Shown here: piece by piece, positions 36,189 to 45,755 of the stretch | Numbering within the stretch: the first letter of the stretch is position 1 | How the letters are laid out: the number at the start of each line of letters is the position of its first letter | Source of the DNA: Acidobacteriota bacterium | GTDB lineage: Bacteria > Acidobacteriota > Terriglobia > Terriglobales > Acidobacteriaceae | DNA length: 64,000 bases | Reading direction: 5' to 3' | NCBI GenBank assembly: GCA_003225175.1 | Contig: QIBA01000029.1 | Location: 62,001-126,000, forward strand | Notes under the pieces: generated by a model | Told to the model about the DNA's origin: nothing | Database searches by the model: none | Seen by the model: only the letters and a program-made list of their open reading frames with translations | Translations under genes and position numbers: made by a program

Positions 36189-37589
36189 GTGATCGCTAGA
36201 ACAGAATCCGCCCAACTCCCGAGAGTGCTCGGCTTGCGCCATGCGATCGCCATCGTGGTCGGCACCATTATCGGCAGCGGGATCTTTCTTGTTCCAAAAG
36301 AAATGATGCAGGCCGTAGGCTCGCCGAAACTGGTTTACTTTGCTTGGATCGTTGGCGGACTTCTCTCGATCTTTGGAGCCCTCACTTATGCCGAATTGGG
36401 AGCGCTCAAACCGCAAGCGGGCGGCGAGTACGTTTATGTTCGCGACGGATATGGACCTCTTGCGGGCTTTCTGTATGCGTGGACGTGGTTCGTAATAGCA
36501 AAGCCCGCTTCTATTGCGACGATCACCACTGGCCTGATGCGAATCTTGGGTACATTCAACGCGTTTCACTTCCTTACGAGCAACGCGATCTCGACACCAT
36601 TTGCGATCATGTGGGCACAACTCGGGGCGATTCTCGTGACTATCGCGATCTCCGGTTTGAACTACATCGGAGTTCGAAAAGCCGGAGACTTCCAGTACAT
36701 CTTTACTTGGCTCAAGGTGTTGATGATCGCCGCGATTGTGGGCATCGCGTTTAGCTTTAGCGGCGGAACCTTTTCCAACTTCTCGACCGCTTATTCCGGA
36801 GCTATAGGCGGCGTGAAGGGCTTCATGCTAGCCCTGGTTGCTGCGCTATGGGCATACGATGGATGGAACGACCTCAACATGGTAAGTGAAGAGATCGAAC
36901 GTCCTGAGCGCAACATCCCGCTCGGCCTGATCGTTGGCGTGTTGGCTGTTGCTGCTTTGTACATGGCTACAAACGCCGCCGTGCAGTATGTGTTGCCGGC
37001 AGTGCAGGTCGCAGGCTCAGAACGGCCTGCATCAGAGGCGACGCGACTTGCAATCGGCGCAGTGGGTGCGGCTGTGGTGTCGGCAGGAATGGCTTTGTCG
37101 ATGCTCGTGGGTCTCAATGGCACAGTCATGAGTGGTGGGAGAGTGCCCTTCGCCGTGGCTCGTGACGGCTATTTCTTTCGCGCATTAGCGGAAGTGCATC
37201 CACAATACTTCACTCCGGGAAAGGCTCTGGTCATCCAGGCTGTGCTGTCCTGCATTTTGCTGCTCCTGATCTCACGCTTTCAGCAGCTTTTTTCCATAGC
37301 GATCTTCGCCGAGTGGCTCTTCTACATGATTGCGGCCAGCACGATCTTCATCTTTCGCAAGCGAATGCCCGACGTGAAACGAGCATATCGCGCGTGGGGG
37401 TATCCAGTGCTGCCTGCAATCTTCATTGTGGCTGCGGCCTTCCTGCTGTATTCGACGTTTACGGAGAATTTAAAGAGATCGCTCTTGGGAAGCGCCGTGA
37501 TCTTGGCCGGAATTCCCGTCTTCCTGTACTTCCGTTCGCAGTCCCGAGTCAGAACGGTTATTTCTGAAAAAACATCTTCGCTGCGGTAA
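36189..37589 (+). CDS. amino-acid/polyamine (APC) permease
   Basis: From GTG 36189 the protein has about 466 residues and 12 membrane segments. IVVGTIIGSGIFLVP is the APC substrate-binding first helix, followed by YAELGALKPQAGGEYVYVRD and AYDGWNDLNMVSEEIERPERNIP, all typical. The frame is also open upstream to 36144, inside the symporter. The overlap-free GTG, 4 bases after the symporter stop, is preferred. Its last 32 bases overlap the convergent TauE-like gene. Confidence 0.9.
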   Translation: MIARTESAQLPRVLGLRHAIAIVVGTIIGSGIFLVPKEMMQAVGSPKLVYFAWIVGGLLSIFGALTYAELGALKPQAGGEYVYVRDGYGPLAGFLYAWTWFVIAKPASIATITTGLMRILGTFNAFHFLTSNAISTPFAIMWAQLGAILVTIAISGLNYIGVRKAGDFQYIFTWLKVLMIAAIVGIAFSFSGGTFSNFSTAYSGAIGGVKGFMLALVAALWAYDGWNDLNMVSEEIERPERNIPLGLIVGVLAVAALYMATNAAVQYVLPAVQVAGSERPASEATRLAIGAVGAAVVSAGMALSMLVGLNGTVMSGGRVPFAVARDGYFFRALAEVHPQYFTPGKALVIQAVLSCILLLLISRFQQLFSIAIFAEWLFYMIAASTIFIFRKRMPDVKRAYRAWGYPVLPAIFIVAAAFLLYSTFTENLKRSLLGSAVILAGIPVFLYFRSQSRVRTVISEKTSSLR

Positions 37590-37917
37590 CCGCAAGCAGG
37601 ACGGCAAACATCTTTCTAAGAACATTCTGCGGTATCTGTTGAGCCCATGAGCCACCGAAATACGCCCCGAAAAAGAAGCCTAGAGCGATGAGCAAGGCGA
37701 TCTTCACGTCGACGTTGCCGGCCTTGTAGTACTCGACGAAGGCGAGAATTCCAATCGGGGCAAGCAAAACACCGATCGACGTACCCTGCGCCCGGCGCTG
37801 GTTCATATGGAATCCGTAGACCAGGGCGGGAATAATTATGATGCCTCCGCCGATTCCCACCATCCCCGACAAGATGCCAGTCAAAAAGCCAAGCACAAGT
37901 GAAATCGCGATTGTCAT
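37558..37917 (-). CDS. half-size TauE/SafE-type transporter
   Basis: A 119-residue protein with about four membrane segments. It contains LGFLTGILSGMVGIGGGIIIIPALVYGF, the TauE/SafE glycine-rich hairpin. Full family members have about 250 residues and 8 helices, so this is half-length; it may dimerise, as other half-size members do. Probable export of sulfite, sulfonate or other anions. The 3' end overlaps the APC permease gene. It lies downstream of the PilZ gene on the same strand. Confidence 0.82.
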   Translation of the reverse strand: MTIAISLVLGFLTGILSGMVGIGGGIIIIPALVYGFHMNQRRAQGTSIGVLLAPIGILAFVEYYKAGNVDVKIALLIALGFFFGAYFGGSWAQQIPQNVLRKMFAVLLAVTAAKMFFQK

Positions 37918-37946
37918 GCTGCGCCCTCTCGATCAGATTTGAGTCG

Positions 37947-38282
37947 CTACTTTTCCCGTGCCGAGTAGTACTTCCCGATGATGACGCCGATTTCAACTGC
38001 AGAGTCCGGCCCCAGGTCCTCGAAGGCAAAGCCAATCCCTTTATCCTCGGTATAGCGAACTTCGCAGCTCAGATTGCGCTCTATTCCCTCGCTGGGATCG
38101 ACGATGCGCAACAGAACCACTTCTCCGGGACGATAGCTTTTGGGATCGCACTCACAGAAGAGACCACCTTGTCCGATTACGCGCAGCGAGCCTAGCCGCT
38201 TTCCATTAGCGTCCTCGATGTAAGCACCCGACTCGCCTGGGATTGAAACGCGCTCGTACTTCCGCTTTTCGATATTGTGCAT
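37947..38282 (-). CDS. PilZ-domain protein
   Basis: A 111-residue single PilZ domain. It begins EKRKYERVSIPG, an R-rich lead (RKYER) preceding the beta barrel, and has the cyclic-di-GMP-type segments IGQGGLFCECDPKSYRPGE and VRYTEDKGIGFAFEDLG. The canonical RxxxR plus D/NxSxxG are only partly present (G-Q-G-G instead of D-x-S-x-x-G), so c-di-GMP binding is uncertain. It is between the M49-like peptidase and TauE-like genes. Confidence 0.85.
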   Translation of the reverse strand: MHNIEKRKYERVSIPGESGAYIEDANGKRLGSLRVIGQGGLFCECDPKSYRPGEVVLLRIVDPSEGIERNLSCEVRYTEDKGIGFAFEDLGPDSAVEIGVIIGKYYSAREK

Positions 38283-38291
38283 GGATCTCCT

Positions 38292-40001
38292 TTATTGAAC
38301 CTTTTCGGGAAAAGGCTGCACGGGATCAACATCAACCGGCACCTTGCGCAATTGCGCAAGACTCGATCTGAGTTCACTCGGCATTACGGCATATTTCTGG
38401 AACCAGGCACTGGCTCGGTTACGATCTCCAGTGGCTTCTTGTTCCAGTAATTCTTTCGCGAGTGCCGCGATGCTATCGGGCATCTTCGTGTAATCGACGT
38501 GATATCGGCCCGACGGATCGCGAGTAATTGCCTTTTGCTCGCTAAGGTAGTTGAACTCCATCATCTCGGCCCGGCCATGCGCTTCGCCTACGCCGAAACG
38601 CACCGTGCGGAAAATTCCGGCGACGTAGGACGCGTAGTACTCCTGTTCGCGTTCTTTAGGTAAGACGCCTTTGTCCATTAGAAATTTCAAACTATACATG
38701 CCCACAACATCAGCCTTCGCTTCTTCCAATCCAGGAAACACATCGGCCAGCGCCTCCCGAATATCTTTTCGGCCCGCGGAGGTACGCGAGTACGCAGGAC
38801 CAAGTCCATGGCAAATCTCATGCATGACCGTCGATGCCATATATCCCTCCGCGCTCGCTTGCGCCGCCTGCTGCGGATCCATGATGCTCTTGGCAAGCGG
38901 CAGAATTACGTAGTTCACACGCGCATCCATGTAGTTCTTGAAGAAGATCTTTTTCGTTCCCTTCTGCTCGTGAATGCGTGGATCGTTAGGGAGGTTATCA
39001 GCGACAGCCTGATAGCCGTGACGCAGGTCTCCGCCGCGAAATGGCGTGTCGAGGACCTCCATCGGCGTGGGCTGACCAGCCTTGGATGGACGGTCTTCTG
39101 GCGCGAGCGGCAGTGCGTCCTGAATCTCAGGCACGTGCTGCTGATATGTTGCGAGCTTCGCGCTCTGCGCTTCATTGCGGATCATCACGGCAGAGCCATA
39201 TGAAGTCTTAACACCTAGAACGCCGTCGATATAGGTTTCATAGGGCGCCATGATCACGTCAAACTTCGGATTCTGCAGATCGACCCAGGCGAGGTCGCTC
39301 TTGTAGTAATCGTCCGAAAGGAAGGCGTCAGCGCGAAGGCGAAGGAAGTCGGCAAAGGCTTTGTCTTCCGAAAAATCGGCGGCTTCGCGAATAGCCTTCG
39401 CTGCAGGAATCAGAAACTGACGATAAGCAACGTGGTATGGAATCGCGTCAAGGCCATTCCCATTACGGCGGATTACCGTGTAAGGACTGTAGAGTTCATC
39501 CTTCTGCTCCGGATGCGCTACAACGTACTTCTCCAGTTCCTCGCGCGAGAGTCCCTCCGGATACACGCCGCGTCCCGGCGACATCTGTTGCGTTCCGATA
39601 AACGGTTTGTTGTCATTCGTCAAGTCGAAGCGGCTGCCATTGATCATCAGAAACCGGCGCAGTTGAACGTCTTTGGGAGTCTGAGACTTCTCCAGACGCT
39701 TGTAAACTTCCAATCCGTCGGGATCGTTCTGGCGCCAGAAAATCTCATCGATGTACCTCGCTGCATCCACAAGTCTGATGACCATCTGAAGTTCGCGCGA
39801 CGAAAGCTTCGACTTATCGAACGGGATCACAACTCGCTTGTATTTGGCTAACCGCTCGGCGAGATCGGGGACCAGATACGGCGGCTTGGCAAAACGCGAC
39901 GTGCCGTGATGTGGTGCTGATCCGGTCTTTTTTTGAGTTGATTGTCCAAGGAGTAACGAAGAAACCAGCAGCGTTGCTGACAGGGCTGTTAGGCTGGGCA
40001 C
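38292..40001 (-). CDS. zinc peptidase of the dipeptidyl-peptidase III (M49)-like family, exported
   Basis: A 569-residue protein with a hydrophobic N-terminal segment (LTALSATLLVSSLLLGQS) suggesting export. The zinc site is H394-E-I-C-H398 with G, A, and EEAKADVVG about 35 residues later supplying the third ligand. M49 enzymes normally have HExxGH and EExxAE; here the first motif is HExxH, a shorter spacing. Related bacterial proteins with similar overall layout are annotated as DPP III-like or Nudix-like hydrolases. The gene starts 42 bases after the remnant of hicA, on the same strand. Confidence 0.75.
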   Translation of the reverse strand: MPSLTALSATLLVSSLLLGQSTQKKTGSAPHHGTSRFAKPPYLVPDLAERLAKYKRVVIPFDKSKLSSRELQMVIRLVDAARYIDEIFWRQNDPDGLEVYKRLEKSQTPKDVQLRRFLMINGSRFDLTNDNKPFIGTQQMSPGRGVYPEGLSREELEKYVVAHPEQKDELYSPYTVIRRNGNGLDAIPYHVAYRQFLIPAAKAIREAADFSEDKAFADFLRLRADAFLSDDYYKSDLAWVDLQNPKFDVIMAPYETYIDGVLGVKTSYGSAVMIRNEAQSAKLATYQQHVPEIQDALPLAPEDRPSKAGQPTPMEVLDTPFRGGDLRHGYQAVADNLPNDPRIHEQKGTKKIFFKNYMDARVNYVILPLAKSIMDPQQAAQASAEGYMASTVMHEICHGLGPAYSRTSAGRKDIREALADVFPGLEEAKADVVGMYSLKFLMDKGVLPKEREQEYYASYVAGIFRTVRFGVGEAHGRAEMMEFNYLSEQKAITRDPSGRYHVDYTKMPDSIAALAKELLEQEATGDRNRASAWFQKYAVMPSELRSSLAQLRKVPVDVDPVQPFPEKVQ

Positions 40002-40042
40002 GGGCGCGATTTTAACAGGGGGAAGTCACCAGGCGGACAAGG

Positions 40043-40269
40043 CTACTGCCAAAAGCGAATCAACTCGTCCCGCGTAAAGCCCGCGTCTCGTAACAACGCC
40101 ACCAAAGTACCCGTTGGAATATCACGATTGTGTTTAGGGACAAGAGCGCGACGTTTCGAAGCGGGATGCTACAAGATGTGAGGGCTTCCTGAAACGTGAT
40201 CGAGAATAACTCCGTCTTGCTCAAGAAAGGTGATAACTGCTCCCGGCTTATCGCGGGCAGCTTCGGCAT
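40043..40269 (-). pseudogene. hicA toxin remnant, broken by a frameshift and a TAG
   Basis: From ATG 40269 the frame reads MPKLPAISREQ, the HicA N-terminus, then loses phase. One frame over, it resumes as VITFLEQDGVILDHVSGSPHIL, stops at TAG, and continues HPASKRRALVPKHN RDIPTGTLVALL to the TAG at 40045-40043, the HicA C-terminus. Inserting one base near 40238 would restore frame and also end hicB at a nearby TGA. The catalytic His context GSHH is GSPH here. The toxin is therefore very probably inactive. Confidence 0.8.
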
Positions 40270-40498
40270 ACTCAAGATCCAGCGACGTAACTAGCGTCTC
40301 CTCGTCGCCAGGCACAGGTTCGTTGCGTTTTTTGAGACTCTCGATGTAACCGGTCATGGTGTCCTTCGCCATCGTCCGAGCCCTGGCGAGCGTCCGACCG
40401 CAAGTGACATAGCCGGGCAGCGCAGGAACGACCGCCGTGAAACCGCCTTCTGGCTCGGGCCTAAGAACAACATTCAAGTGTCGACGCTGCTTCTTCAT
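40169..40498 (-). CDS. HicB-type antitoxin fused by frameshift to part of HicA
   Basis: From ATG 40498 the protein begins MKKQRRHLNVVLRPEPEGGFTAVVPALPGYVTCGRTLARA, a HicB partial-RNase-H-like domain (key motif GGFTAVVPALPGYVTCG), and runs to about EEAARDKPGA. The remaining residues ITFLEQDGVILDHVSGSPHIL belong to hicA in the original frame, joined by a one-base deletion. Without it, HicB would end at a TGA inside hicA. A long frame reaches 40549, but the ATG at 40498 matches the family. HicB neutralises HicA and represses the operon. Whether this fused form still folds is unknown. Confidence 0.78.
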   Translation of the reverse strand: MKKQRRHLNVVLRPEPEGGFTAVVPALPGYVTCGRTLARARTMAKDTMTGYIESLKKRNEPVPGDEETLVTSLDLEYAEAARDKPGAVITFLEQDGVILDHVSGSPHIL

Positions 40499-40949
40499 AG
40501 CGCGCCCAAATCTTATACCGAAACGATCGCCCTTCTGCTCTCTCGGCACACTGAGAGCCCGGTCTTCCTTTTACTCACCGCAGTCAAGATCGCTTTTTAC
40601 GGGGCAAAGCAGCCGAATTCTGTTAAGATTTCCACAGCTCTCGACGATTCTCGCACTTCCCCGAGAATGGCGACTTTACTCATCTGCTGCAACACAGATG
40701 CGATATCCTGTGTTCGTGACGCAATATCCACAATATATTGGGTCCTCGTATTGACGGCGAAGACCCCCAATCGTAAAGTGACCACGTCGCTACTGAGTTG
40801 GGCTGCTGTCTTTCGCCGCGGTGTCCGTGAGTGGAACCATTTGAGTAAACGCCTTCTTATGATCACGGAATTGCCGCTTTTTATGGTTCGTTTGAACCAT
40901 GGTATTTCCGGCGTTGAGATCCCTTCTTTCCTGCCCAAAGGAGAGCCCT
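40499..40949. other. 450-base interval between hicB and smc
   Basis: Several weak frames occur on both strands, but none has a domain or a ribosome-binding site. The smc promoter and the divergent hicB promoter should lie here. The only clear signal is the AAAGGAGAG ribosome-binding site for smc at about 40937-40945. Confidence 0.4.
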
Positions 40950-43900
40950 GTGCTTAAGCTGAAGAAGCTACAAATCCTTGGTTTCAAATCCTTCTGCGAC
41001 CGTACCGAACTCAAATTTCACGGCGACGGGATTGCCGCCATCGTTGGTCCCAACGGCTGTGGCAAGTCGAACGTCTCCGACGCGATCTCGTGGGTGCTGG
41101 GCGAGCAGTCTGCGCGCACTTTGCGCGGGGCACGCATGGAGGACGTGATCTTTGCCGGAACCCGCGACCGCAAGCCCACAGGGATGGCTGAAGTTTCTCT
41201 CACGCTGATCGACCCCGAAGTGTATGAGGGTGATTCCAGCGGCACGCCGGAAATCGAGATCCAGGATGAGTTGTCAGGCGAGGACTGGGACGAAGCCAGA
41301 GTGCGCACATTTGCAGCAGAGGACGCGGCGCGAGCTGAAGAGGAAGCTCGGCCGGGACAGGTCATTGGCGCCGAAGGAAACATCGTCGCAGAAGCTCCCG
41401 CAGAGCTTTCAGAAGATGGTCAAACCGAAATGGCAACCAGCGATGTCGAAGCACCCGAGGCCGCTGCCGCAGAGAATCCCGAATCGGGAAGTCCGACAGA
41501 ACAGTCAGCAACTCCTGAAGTGGTCCTCAAGATTCGGCGTCGGAAGTTTAAGGCACAATTTCGGGCGGGCGAGATCGTTGTCACACGGCGGCTGTTCCGG
41601 TCAGGTGAAAGCGAATACCTGCTGAATGGAAAGCTGTGCCGGCTACGCGACATTCAGGACATCTTCATGGGCACGGGTCTAGGACCTGAGTCGTACGCGA
41701 TCATCGAACAAGGACGCATCGGACAGATTCTCTCGAGCAAGCCTCACGATCGCCGTGCCATCCTCGAAGAAGCTGCAGGAATTACAAGATTCAAAACCAA
41801 GAAGCGTCTCGCCGAGCTTCGGCTGGAGCAATCGCGCCAAAATCTCTCGCGCATCAACGACATCTTTGATGAAGTCACGCGGCAGATGAACTCGCTCAAG
41901 CGTCAGGCGGCGAAAGCTGAGCGTTATGGCAAGCTGCGCGATGAGATGCGCGAGAAACTGCGGATCGTGCTCGCCAGCAAGCTCACGCATATGACGCGCG
42001 AGAACGCTGCTCTCGAAGAACGGATTCAGGCTCTCACCGATGAACTAAACACCCGCAATGCGTCGCTCGCCGAAATGGAGACGACGCATACGGCGGCCGT
42101 AGAACGCGGATACGCAATCGATGGTGAAATCCACATAGTGCGAGAACGGTTAGGAGCCATCGAAATTGAGAGTGGCCGCATTAGCTCTCGCCGCAGTAAC
42201 AACCAGGAGCGATGCGCCGATCTGGCAGCCCAAACAGTGGCGAATCAGGCCGAACTTGAGCGGATTCAAATTCGCTTCGAAGAACTGGCGGCCGAGGAAG
42301 TCGATAACCGAGCGGTGCTCGAGTCCGCGGCAGCAGATGTCGAACTCGCGGAGCAGCAATATCGATTTGAGCAGGAGCAGGTAGCCGAAGCCGGACGGCA
42401 GCTCTTCGATTTAGAACAACACCAGGAACAGCGTCGCAGATCGGCAATGGAAGTGATGTCGGCAGTAAGCCGAGTCCGGAGCGAAATATTACAGGCCGAA
42501 GATCATCTCTCGTCACTCGCCGCACAACGAGAGCGGATTGCGTCTGAGACAGAAGCAACTACCGCCGAAGCCGAATCGCTCGGAGGTCGGCGTGGCCAAG
42601 TGACAATGGAGTTCGAGTCCATCACGGACACGGTGAACGCATTATCGGACCGCATCGCGGAAGTCCGAACTAGTCTTGAAGAAAAGCGCGCGCTGGAATT
42701 GGAATGCAAGCGCCATGTCGACGGACTCCGCGGCGAACTTGCAACCGCCACGGGAAAGAAGGCATCGATCGACGCTTTGCTCAGAGATCACGGCTATTCA
42801 ACTGAGTCGGTGAAGCGATTGCTGAAAGCAAACGCTCTGGAAGGTGGATTAGCTCCTGCCGGAGTGCTTGCCGACTTTCTCGAAGTCGATGACCAGTATG
42901 AAACCGTGATAGATGACTTCTTCCGCGACGAGTTGAACTACATCGTAGTCAAATCGTGGAACGCGGCCGAGGAAGGCATGCGTTTGCTCAAGGGCGACGC
43001 CGATGGCCGCGCAACCTTCCTGGTCCATCCGAACGACTCTCAGGCGAAGTTTTCGTTTGCAGTAGACGAGAACGCACAGCGTGCTCCGGCGGGCGAATCC
43101 ATCGTGCCGCTCACGCGCTGCATTCGCGTCCTGAACGGCTTTGGCAAGTCGCTGGAAGTAATCTTGCCGAAGCTGCGCGACGGCTACATCGCTCCCGATT
43201 CGGCGGTAGCCCGCGAACTGGCACTTGAAAATCCAGCCGCATTTTTCCTCTCACCCTCCGGGGAAACCTTCCATAACGTCACGGTGACAGGTGGCAAGCA
43301 ACGCACGGAGGGGCCTCTGTCGCTGAAACGTGAGCTGCGTGATATCAGCCGCACCGTACAAGCCTTGGAAGGCGCACTGCGCAATGAGGAGCTCCGTGTT
43401 CAGATGCTCGCGAGAGAAGTAGCTGAACTCGCTGCCCTGCTGGAACGATTACAGGATGAACGGCGCGAAGCGGAGAAGGATGCCTATAGCTCCGGCGTGG
43501 CGCTCAAGCAAATGGAAGCCGAGCTTTCGCGGACGGAACACCGGCTGCACCAATTCCGTCTTGAGATGGATCGGATTCAGCAACAGCAATCGGGCAAAAA
43601 AGAGTTGCTGGCGTTCAAACGAGAAGAACTGGAGCGGCACGAAGTCAACCAATGTCAACTGCAGTTGGAGTTGGATAACGCGCAGCAAGCACTCGCCGAA
43701 AATCGCGCAACACGCGATAGCGCCCTGCAACGCGCGGCGGAGGCAAAGGCCCGCCTCGCCGGATTGGAAGAGCGGCGCCGCGCAGCCGCCACTGCCCTCG
43801 AGAGAATCAATCGCATGGTCACCGAAGTGCGCTCAAGAATTGAGGCTCTGGAATCGCAGATCGCGAACGCAGCGGCGGAGAAGCAGGAGCGCGAAGCGGA

Positions 43901-44888
43901 AAACGTTCGTTTGGCGGAGGCACTGATCTCACTACAGGCAGACCGCGAAGGCGGAGAGTTGAAGGCTGCCGAACTACAACGAACAGCAGAACAGACACGC
44001 CTGCTTGGCATGGAGCTTGACATTGCTCTGAAAACTGCGCGACAGGAACTCGACGCTGCCCGCGATCGCAAGAGCGAGCTGGCGGCGACGCTGGCAAGGT
44101 TACAGTCAGACATGCACCATATGTCTGAGAGTTGTCTCCAGGAGTTGTCGATCACAAGCGACATTCTGCTGGGCGACACCTCCATCGCGACAATCGAAGG
44201 CGAAGCGCTCGCGCAGGAAGAAGCATTTTATCGCGAGATGCGAACGAAGCTGGACAACATGGGTCCGGTCAACATGATGGCTCTGGAGGAATACAAAGAG
44301 ACGGCACAACGTCACGAATTCCTCGAAGTACAGCGTAAGGATCTGCTCGATTCCATTGAGAATACGCAGAACACGATCCGTGAAATCGACGAGTTCTCGA
44401 AGCAGAAGTTTGATGAGGCCTTTGCAAAGATCAACGAGAATTTCCAGGTAACATTCCGCAAGCTTTTTGGAGGTGGGCATGGATTCATGAAGCTCACCGA
44501 CGAAGAGAATTCTGCGGAGAGCGGAATCGACATCGTTGCATCGCCGCCGGGGAAAAAGCTTCAAAACGTATTGCTGCTTTCAGGCGGCGAGAAGGCGCTT
44601 ACTGCGTTGTCGTTGCTGGTCGGTATCTTCCAATATCAGCCGAGCCCATTCTGTATCCTCGATGAAGTCGATGCTCCGCTGGATGAATCGAACGTCGGAC
44701 GCTTCACCGAGCTGGTGAAAGAGATGAGTGATCGCACGCAATTCATCGTGATCACTCACCACAAGCGAACGATCAGCTCCTCACCTGTGCTCTACGGTGT
44801 GACTATGCAGGAACCGGGTGTATCGAAGGTGGTGTCGGTGCGATTCGGTGAGGAACAATCGAAGGTGCAGATGGCCGCTACAGCATAA
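40950..44888 (+). CDS. smc: chromosome segregation protein SMC with an acidic head insertion
   Basis: From GTG 40950 (AGGAGA upstream) the protein has 1312 residues. Walker A is GPNGCGKSN at 33-41, followed by the signature LSGGE and Walker B ILDEVDAPLD in the C-terminal head. Coiled-coil arms flank the hinge (VLADFLEVDDQYETVIDDFFRDELNY, about 630-660). Between the TLIDPE strand and EIVVTRRLFRSGESEYLLNG there is an insertion of about 100 residues (about 95-205), rich in Glu and Ala, absent from most bacterial SMCs of about 1190 residues. SMC organises and segregates chromosomes with ScpA/ScpB, which are not in the window. Confidence 0.97.
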   Translation: MLKLKKLQILGFKSFCDRTELKFHGDGIAAIVGPNGCGKSNVSDAISWVLGEQSARTLRGARMEDVIFAGTRDRKPTGMAEVSLTLIDPEVYEGDSSGTPEIEIQDELSGEDWDEARVRTFAAEDAARAEEEARPGQVIGAEGNIVAEAPAELSEDGQTEMATSDVEAPEAAAAENPESGSPTEQSATPEVVLKIRRRKFKAQFRAGEIVVTRRLFRSGESEYLLNGKLCRLRDIQDIFMGTGLGPESYAIIEQGRIGQILSSKPHDRRAILEEAAGITRFKTKKRLAELRLEQSRQNLSRINDIFDEVTRQMNSLKRQAAKAERYGKLRDEMREKLRIVLASKLTHMTRENAALEERIQALTDELNTRNASLAEMETTHTAAVERGYAIDGEIHIVRERLGAIEIESGRISSRRSNNQERCADLAAQTVANQAELERIQIRFEELAAEEVDNRAVLESAAADVELAEQQYRFEQEQVAEAGRQLFDLEQHQEQRRRSAMEVMSAVSRVRSEILQAEDHLSSLAAQRERIASETEATTAEAESLGGRRGQVTMEFESITDTVNALSDRIAEVRTSLEEKRALELECKRHVDGLRGELATATGKKASIDALLRDHGYSTESVKRLLKANALEGGLAPAGVLADFLEVDDQYETVIDDFFRDELNYIVVKSWNAAEEGMRLLKGDADGRATFLVHPNDSQAKFSFAVDENAQRAPAGESIVPLTRCIRVLNGFGKSLEVILPKLRDGYIAPDSAVARELALENPAAFFLSPSGETFHNVTVTGGKQRTEGPLSLKRELRDISRTVQALEGALRNEELRVQMLAREVAELAALLERLQDERREAEKDAYSSGVALKQMEAELSRTEHRLHQFRLEMDRIQQQQSGKKELLAFKREELERHEVNQCQLQLELDNAQQALAENRATRDSALQRAAEAKARLAGLEERRRAAATALERINRMVTEVRSRIEALESQIANAAAEKQEREAENVRLAEALISLQADREGGELKAAELQRTAEQTRLLGMELDIALKTARQELDAARDRKSELAATLARLQSDMHHMSESCLQELSITSDILLGDTSIATIEGEALAQEEAFYREMRTKLDNMGPVNMMALEEYKETAQRHEFLEVQRKDLLDSIENTQNTIREIDEFSKQKFDEAFAKINENFQVTFRKLFGGGHGFMKLTDEENSAESGIDIVASPPGKKLQNVLLLSGGEKALTALSLLVGIFQYQPSPFCILDEVDAPLDESNVGRFTELVKEMSDRTQFIVITHHKRTISSSPVLYGVTMQEPGVSKVVSVRFGEEQSKVQMAATA

Positions 44889-45050
44889 GTTCTTCCTCAA
44901 ATCAAGATCAGAGGACCGAAGATCACGCGCAGGTTTCGTCGAGAGCGGCGACTTTTTTCAGCCTTTGGGATATTACTGAAAACCAAAACCCGCCCGAGGC
45001 GCTCAGCAGTCCTGGCCTTACCTCTTCAACTACATTCGGGGAATGCGAAG

Positions 45051-45755
45051 CTAGTTTGTGCTCTCCAGCTTCTTAATCTGTAGCATCACATTTCTTGCCT
45101 CAGTCTTCATCAGACCTCTTGCCGTTCCATCGGCGTCGTTCTGACGAAAGTTGACGTCGCCGTCAAACAGTGGGACGGCGCCGTCTGGCTGGAAGAGTTT
45201 TACTCTCGCGTTCAGCTCTACGCGTCCCTGGCCACTTCCCCCTACTCCTCCTAAAGCTCCGCGATTGAAGACGCTGCCAAGCTTTTGTCCAACGCTCGCT
45301 GTCTTATACCCATTGATAATTGTGAAAACGACATATTCGCAATTCTGCTGTTTGGCTTGTTCCAGGGCGGCCTCGCGGTCCTCAGGTTCCGATGAGAGGA
45401 TCACTCCTTGTGCGCCGAGAAAATTCAGATCGTTCACCAACTCCTGCTGCAATCCTCCGGTTGAAAAGGAGCTCTCAACGGTGCTCGCGATCTCAACCAC
45501 TCCGATCCGGAGCGCCCGCTTCTTAGTTGTAGCTGAATTTGTGGTTTGATCCTCTTTGGATCTGTCGGTTGAAGCGGGTCCTTTCGCACGATCGGAAGGC
45601 GCTGCCGGCTGCTGAGGTTCTTGCGCGGCGCTGAACAGCGTCGCCTCCAATGTTGATCCTGCGATTGACATATTCGCAATCGATCTATGACTCGCAACAG
45701 CATTGAAGGAAGCTAAAAATATCAGAACAATCCCACTAATAACCCGCTTCATCAT
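45051..45755 (-). CDS. exported protein of unknown function
   Basis: From ATG 45755 the protein has 234 residues. A signal peptide (MKRVISGIVLIFLASFNAVAS) is followed by a Pro/Ala/Lys/Thr-rich linker (about 45-80) and a globular alpha/beta domain (about 80-234), with LRIGVVEI, CEYVVFTIINGYKTASVG and ARVKLFQPDGAVPLFDGDVNF. The two-strand motif and GVGGSGQG loop are unfamiliar. The longer frame to 45809 adds no likely signal. Its last gene position after smc is convergent. Confidence 0.65.
   Translation of the reverse strand: MMKRVISGIVLIFLASFNAVASHRSIANMSIAGSTLEATLFSAAQEPQQPAAPSDRAKGPASTDRSKEDQTTNSATTKKRALRIGVVEIASTVESSFSTGGLQQELVNDLNFLGAQGVILSSEPEDREAALEQAKQQNCEYVVFTIINGYKTASVGQKLGSVFNRGALGGVGGSGQGRVELNARVKLFQPDGAVPLFDGDVNFRQNDADGTARGLMKTEARNVMLQIKKLESTN

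Noticed and set aside
40899-40949. 17-residue N-terminal extension of SMC from an upstream ATG
   Set aside because: The GTG at 40950 has a proper ribosome-binding site and begins with the conserved LKLKKLQILGFKSF-type start.
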